From: an uncultured Bacilli bacterium
GTDB taxonomy: Bacteria; Bacillota_I; Bacilli_A; RFN20; CAG-826
Assembly: GCA_944342125.1 (NCBI GenBank)
Contig: CALVMF010000010.1
Span: forward strand, 1-23,270
Direction: 5' to 3'
DNA length: 23,270 nt
In this document: positions 20,996-23,270 of the stretch, piece after piece
Position numbering within the stretch: the stretch's first letter is position 1
How the letters are laid out: each line of letters begins with the position of its first letter
Notes under the pieces: generated by a model
What the model saw: only the letters and a program-made list of their open reading frames with translations
Told to the model about the DNA's origin: nothing
The model's database searches: none
Translations under genes and position numbers: made by a program

Positions 20996-21045
20996 TATAT
21001 CTCCTTTGTTATTTACAATTAAAAATATATCTCAAAATCGAGATT

Positions 21046-21051
21046 ATTATA
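21046..21051 (-). promoter_or_regulatory. Candidate -10 box (TATAAT) of rnjA-maf
   Basis: The minus strand reads TATAAT about 50 bases before the RNase J ATG, implying a leader of roughly 44 bases. That leader includes a small 5-bp hairpin (21029-21044, ATCTC/GAGAT) and the AAAGGAGA site. No good -35 box was found. Alternatively rnjA is read through from the deformylase gene. Confidence 0.4.
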
Positions 21052-21077
21052 GTAAAACTTTCTTAAAAAAACTATAT

Positions 21078-21629
21078 TTAAATCTCAATTGCGCCTGGTT
21101 TTTTTATGAAAGGGTTTTCTTTATTGATGTGATCATAAAAAAGTATACCTTTAAGATGATCAATTTCATGTTGCACAATAATGGCAGGGTAGCCAGTGAA
21201 AGTATAAGTCACTAAACCTTGCTTTAATAAGTCGTAAGTCTTTACTGTAACTTTATAGTGACGATAAACATATCCATCGTGTGGTTTATCAACGCTTAAA
21301 CAGCCTTCTCCGTTTTGTAGATAGCATTCTTTTACTGATTCAGAAATAATTCGAGGGTTAATAAAAGCGTATTCTTGTCTTTTTCCTTTTTCATCAATAA
21401 AAGAAATAGCAAGCATGTTTTTGTTGATTCCAATTTGAGGAGCAGCAAGACCAACGCCACTACGCACATTATGATGCTTTTCTAAAAATTTCTCATCTTG
21501 ACTCGCTCTTAAATATTCGAGCATGTTCATTAAAGTATCGACGTATCTTTGTTCTAAAGGGAAGTCGATATTCTCGCATCTTTTTCTTAAACTAGGTTTT
21601 GTATCTTTAACAATTTTAAAAATTTCCAT
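21078..21629 (-). CDS. def: Peptide deformylase
   Basis: Deformylase removes the N-formyl group from nascent proteins at the ribosome. All three family motifs are present in the 183-residue product: GVGLAAPQ (58-65), EGCLS with metal ligand C110 (108-112), and QHEIDH with H154 and H158 (153-158). The length and insertions fit the Gram-positive type 2 enzyme. I chose the ATG at 21629. A longer GTG start at 21647 exists, but the -10 box at 21638-21643 would lie inside it, and MEIFKIVKDTKPSLR matches how the family begins. There is no ribosome binding site. It probably acts immediately before the map product. Confidence 0.94.
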   Translation of the reverse strand: MEIFKIVKDTKPSLRKRCENIDFPLEQRYVDTLMNMLEYLRASQDEKFLEKHHNVRSGVGLAAPQIGINKNMLAISFIDEKGKRQEYAFINPRIISESVKECYLQNGEGCLSVDKPHDGYVYRHYKVTVKTYDLLKQGLVTYTFTGYPAIIVQHEIDHLKGILFYDHINKENPFIKKPGAIEI

Positions 21630-21637
21630 CGCGAAAG

Positions 21638-21646
21638 ATATTAACA
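21638..21646 (-). promoter_or_regulatory. Extended -10 box of def, leaderless
   Basis: The minus strand reads TGt-TAATAT, eight bases, then the def ATG. Transcription should begin at or within two bases of the start codon. The -35 region is weak. Confidence 0.5.
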
Positions 21647-21651
21647 CATAT

Positions 21652-21681
21652 TTGGTCAGAAATTAAGAAATTTGCTATAAT
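21652..21681 (+). promoter_or_regulatory. Promoter of ylbF-rsmD-coaD, leaderless
   Basis: TTGGTC (21652-21657) resembles a -35 box. After an 18-base spacer comes a perfect TATAAT (21676-21681). Six T's then lead directly to the GTG start at 21688, so the transcript should begin at the start codon. No ribosome binding site is possible. Confidence 0.65.
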
Positions 21682-21687
21682 TTTTTT

Positions 21688-22029
21688 GTGGAATTAGAAA
21701 CTTTAGAACTTATAAATAAACTTGGAAATGATATAAAAAGCACGCAAATCTACATTAATTTTAAAGAAATTAGTGATAAAGTAGAAAATAGTGATGAGAT
21801 TAAAATTTTATCTTATAAAAAAGATTTAGCTATTATGGAATATGAAGATGCTTTAAATCATTATGGGAAAAATAGTGAGGAAACTTTAAAAGCTTCTAAA
21901 AATATGAGCGAAGCAATCTATAAACTAAATAATCATCCTTTAGTAAAAGAATACAATACAAAACTTAGTTTATTAAACGCCTTATTAAAGGAAGTTGATA
22001 AAGAACTTTTTGGTGAAATATATGATTAA
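21688..22029 (+). CDS. ylbF: YlbF/YmcA-family protein (RNase Y-complex subunit homologue)
   Basis: YlbF, with YmcA and YaaT, forms the Y-complex that modulates RNase Y and developmental decisions in Bacillus. The 113-residue, helix-rich product fits the com_YlbF family: paired long helices with the SDEIKILSYKKDLA and LNNHPLVKEYN segments (about 34-47 and 90-100). The assignment is supported by rsmD and coaD directly downstream, as in the Bacillus ylb cluster, although ylbG is missing. It starts with GTG and is probably read from a leaderless mRNA. It contains no cysteine, so it cannot ligate an iron-sulfur cluster through its own thiols. Overlaps rsmD by 8 bases. Confidence 0.78.
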   Translation: MELETLELINKLGNDIKSTQIYINFKEISDKVENSDEIKILSYKKDLAIMEYEDALNHYGKNSEETLKASKNMSEAIYKLNNHPLVKEYNTKLSLLNALLKEVDKELFGEIYD

Positions 22030-22567
22030 AATACGCGGTGGAAAATATTTGCATAGGCAGCTTAAACAACCTCCATTAGAAATTACGCGCTCTACAAAAG
22101 ATGTTTGTAAAGAAGGAATGTTTAATTCTTTAGGTAATATCTATGATTTATCTTTTTTAGATTTATTTGGTGGAAGTGGAAGCATAGGAATTGAAGCCTA
22201 TTCTCGTGGTGCTAATCCAGTTTACATCAACGAAAAAAATATAGTCCCTTTAAAAATAATTAAGGAAAATCTAGAAACTCTTAAAATTACTGATATTAAT
22301 TTAACAAATATGGATTATCTAGATTGCCTTAACTATTATTCAAAAAAAGGAATAACTTTTGACATTATCTTTTTAGATCCACCATATAAAATGACTATCG
22401 ACAACGATTTTATATCTAAAGTTTTATCTTTTAATATTACTCATAAAAAGACCATCTTAATAGTCGAAACTGACTATGAGCTTGATGACAAAATATTTGA
22501 AAATTTTAAAGTTAAAATACTAAAATATGGTAGAAGCAAAATTAATTTTTTGAGGAATATAGAATGA
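22022..22567 (+). CDS. rsmD: 16S rRNA (guanine966-N2)-methyltransferase RsmD
   Basis: RsmD methylates G966 of 16S rRNA, near the P site, using S-adenosylmethionine. The 181-residue product starts MIKIRGGKYLHRQLKQPP, matching the family's IxGxxxGRxLxxP opening, and then STKDVCKEGMFNSL. The SAM-binding motif I is LDLFGGSGSIGIEAYSRGA (46-64), and the catalytic motif is LDPPYK (118-123). I chose the ATG at 22022, which has a GGTGA site; a start 27 bases earlier would add residues that do not fit the family. It overlaps ylbF by 8 bases and coaD by ATGA. Confidence 0.93.
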   Translation: MIKIRGGKYLHRQLKQPPLEITRSTKDVCKEGMFNSLGNIYDLSFLDLFGGSGSIGIEAYSRGANPVYINEKNIVPLKIIKENLETLKITDINLTNMDYLDCLNYYSKKGITFDIIFLDPPYKMTIDNDFISKVLSFNITHKKTILIVETDYELDDKIFENFKVKILKYGRSKINFLRNIE

Positions 22568-23055
22568 AAATAGCAATTTATCCTGGTAGTTTTGATCCAA
22601 TCACTAACGGACACCTAGACATCATTAAACGAGCAAGTAAACTATTTGATAAGGTAATCGTTCTTTTAGCGATTAACCCTGAAAAATCATATCGTTTTAG
22701 TAAAGAAGATCGCTTAAATATGCTTTGTGAAGTTACAAAAGGCATGAAAAATGTTGAAGTTGATTCTTATAATGGCTTAACTATTGAATATGCTAGAAAA
22801 CACGGAGCAAGCGTTTTAATTCGTGGCTTAAGAGTTGTAAGTGATTTTGAATACGAATGGGCTTATTCAGCAGCTAATGAATATATTGACAAAGATATAG
22901 AAATGGTCTTTTTAATGTCTCATAAAGAATTATCATTTATTTCTTCTTCAGCAATTGATGAATTATATAGAAGTGGAGTTGATATTTCTTCCCTTGTTCC
23001 TAGAGTTGTTTTAGAAACTTACGCTAAATTACAAGATAATAAACTTACAAAGTAG
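22564..23055 (+). CDS. coaD: Phosphopantetheine adenylyltransferase
   Basis: CoaD transfers AMP from ATP to 4'-phosphopantetheine, the penultimate step of coenzyme A synthesis. The 163-residue product is full length. It has the nucleotidyltransferase motif TNGH (14-17) in YPGSFDPITNGHLDI, the conserved RGLRVVSDFEYEW block (about 88-100), and the C-terminal ISSSAIDELYRSGVDISSLVP segment with the family's ISSS motif. The start overlaps the rsmD stop (ATGA), and a GAGG site lies inside rsmD. The gene order rsmD-coaD is widely conserved. Confidence 0.97.
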   Translation: MKIAIYPGSFDPITNGHLDIIKRASKLFDKVIVLLAINPEKSYRFSKEDRLNMLCEVTKGMKNVEVDSYNGLTIEYARKHGASVLIRGLRVVSDFEYEWAYSAANEYIDKDIEMVFLMSHKELSFISSSAIDELYRSGVDISSLVPRVVLETYAKLQDNKLTK

Positions 23056-23075
23056 CCTTACTTATATTTTGATTA

Positions 23076-23099
23076 AAAAATATTGCTAATAATATTTTT
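23076..23099 (+). terminator. Weak A+T-only hairpin after coaD
   Basis: AAAAATATT pairs with AATATTTTT over nine A-T pairs with a six-base loop, about 20 bases after the coaD stop. It might terminate the ylbF-rsmD-coaD transcript, but it has no G+C pairs, so support is weak. Confidence 0.35.
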
Positions 23100-23141
23100 A
23101 CTGATTCTTTTTTAGCTTATACACTAAATAATTTAGAAATT

Positions 23142-23180
23142 AAAAAAATCCCTATAGCAGTAAATCTACTATAGGGATTT
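23142..23180 (-). terminator. Rho-independent terminator for the minus-strand gene at the right edge
   Basis: A perfect 12-bp stem (AAATCCCTATAG with CTATAGGGATTT) encloses an 11-base loop. On the minus strand it is followed by a run of seven T's (partly in the stem). On the plus strand only three T's follow, so it mainly serves the gene ending at 23200, though it could also stop coaD transcripts. Confidence 0.8.
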
Positions 23181-23199
23181 GATATTGCTTTTAAATAAA

Positions 23200-23270
23200 C
23201 TAGTTTTTAGCTTTGATTTCGAAATCTTCGCTATTTGTCCAAGCTTCTGAAAGGAATTCGGCTTTTTCGT
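23200..23270 (-). CDS. C-terminal end of an unidentified protein, truncated by the window
   Basis: On the minus strand one frame stays open from the window edge to TAG (23202-23200), encoding 22 complete codons that end WTNSEDFEIKAKN. The neighbouring frames are less convincing: one is stopped early, the other has atypical codons. A strong terminator follows 20 bases beyond the stop, in the right orientation. Too little is visible to name the protein; the end is acidic then basic and not membrane-like. Confidence 0.55.
   Translation of the reverse strand, partial: EKAEFLSEAWTNSEDFEIKAKN

Noticed and set aside
21629..21647. Upstream GTG start for peptide deformylase
   Set aside because: It would overlap the inferred -10 box and adds six residues that do not match the family's N-terminus.
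21995..22021. Upstream ATG for RsmD
   Set aside because: Adds nine residues outside the family consensus and a longer overlap with ylbF; the ATG at 22022 fits both the homology and a GGTGA site.
1..23270. CRISPR arrays, insertion sequences, prophage or tRNA/rRNA genes
   Set aside because: No regular repeats, transposase or integrase motifs, or structured RNA genes were seen on either strand.

Overview
The window reads as chromosome of an A+T-rich Bacilli/Mollicutes-like bacterium. It has AGA-rich arginine usage, strong GGAGG-type ribosome binding sites, a zinc-ribbon S14, a four-cysteine adenylate kinase, RNase J, Spx and a YlbF homologue. TGG encodes tryptophan and TGA is used, rarely, as a stop, so the genetic code is the standard one and not the Mycoplasma code. 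I infer an uncultured gut-type Mollicutes/Erysipelotrichia-related lineage; the sequence does not settle the taxon.

Positions 1-12544 (+) hold the end of the S10 operon and the whole spc and alpha operons, packed as one long string: rplB (3' part), rpsS, rplV, rpsC, rplP, rpmC, rpsQ, rplN, rplX, rplE, rpsZ, rpsH, rplF, rplR, rpsE, rplO, secY, adk, map, infA, rpmJ, rpsM, rpsK, rpoA, rplQ. A clear terminator follows at 12564-12593. The order is canonical, but rpmD (L30) is missing: rpsE and rplO overlap where it should be. Several ribosomal proteins carry charged extensions: about 100 Lys/Ala-rich residues on L22, about 43 on L5, a mixed, Glu- and Lys-rich N-terminus on S5, and an acidic C-terminus on S17. 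The L22 and L5 extensions begin with the same 24 bases.

Positions 12673-16044 (+) form a three-gene overlapping unit: a HAD phosphatase, a solitary HepT-like protein that lacks the family's RNase motif, and a cytoplasmic GH3 glycosidase. A small unrecognised minus-strand gene (16045-16317) abuts it.

Positions 16418-18771 carry spx, a CYTH-domain protein (minus), NAD kinase and a membrane-anchored PTS-EIIB-like protein without the usual phosphorylated cysteine. This is a redox/stress neighbourhood resembling Bacillus yjb genes and, from memory, the spx-NADK-EIIB group of Mycoplasma. Spx and its expected target, the RpoA C-terminal domain, are both present and keep their interface residues.

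Positions 18748-21629 (minus) are maf, RNase J and peptide deformylase. Positions 21688-23055 (+) are ylbF-rsmD-coaD, as in the Bacillus ylb cluster. A truncated minus-strand gene enters at the right edge behind its own terminator. Several single genes outside the ribosomal string have a -10 box only 6-8 bases before the start codon and no ribosome binding site, which suggests leaderless mRNAs. I see no mobile element, CRISPR array, tRNA or rRNA, and no gene-free stretch longer than about 145 bases. I did not find a clear new defence or biosynthetic system.
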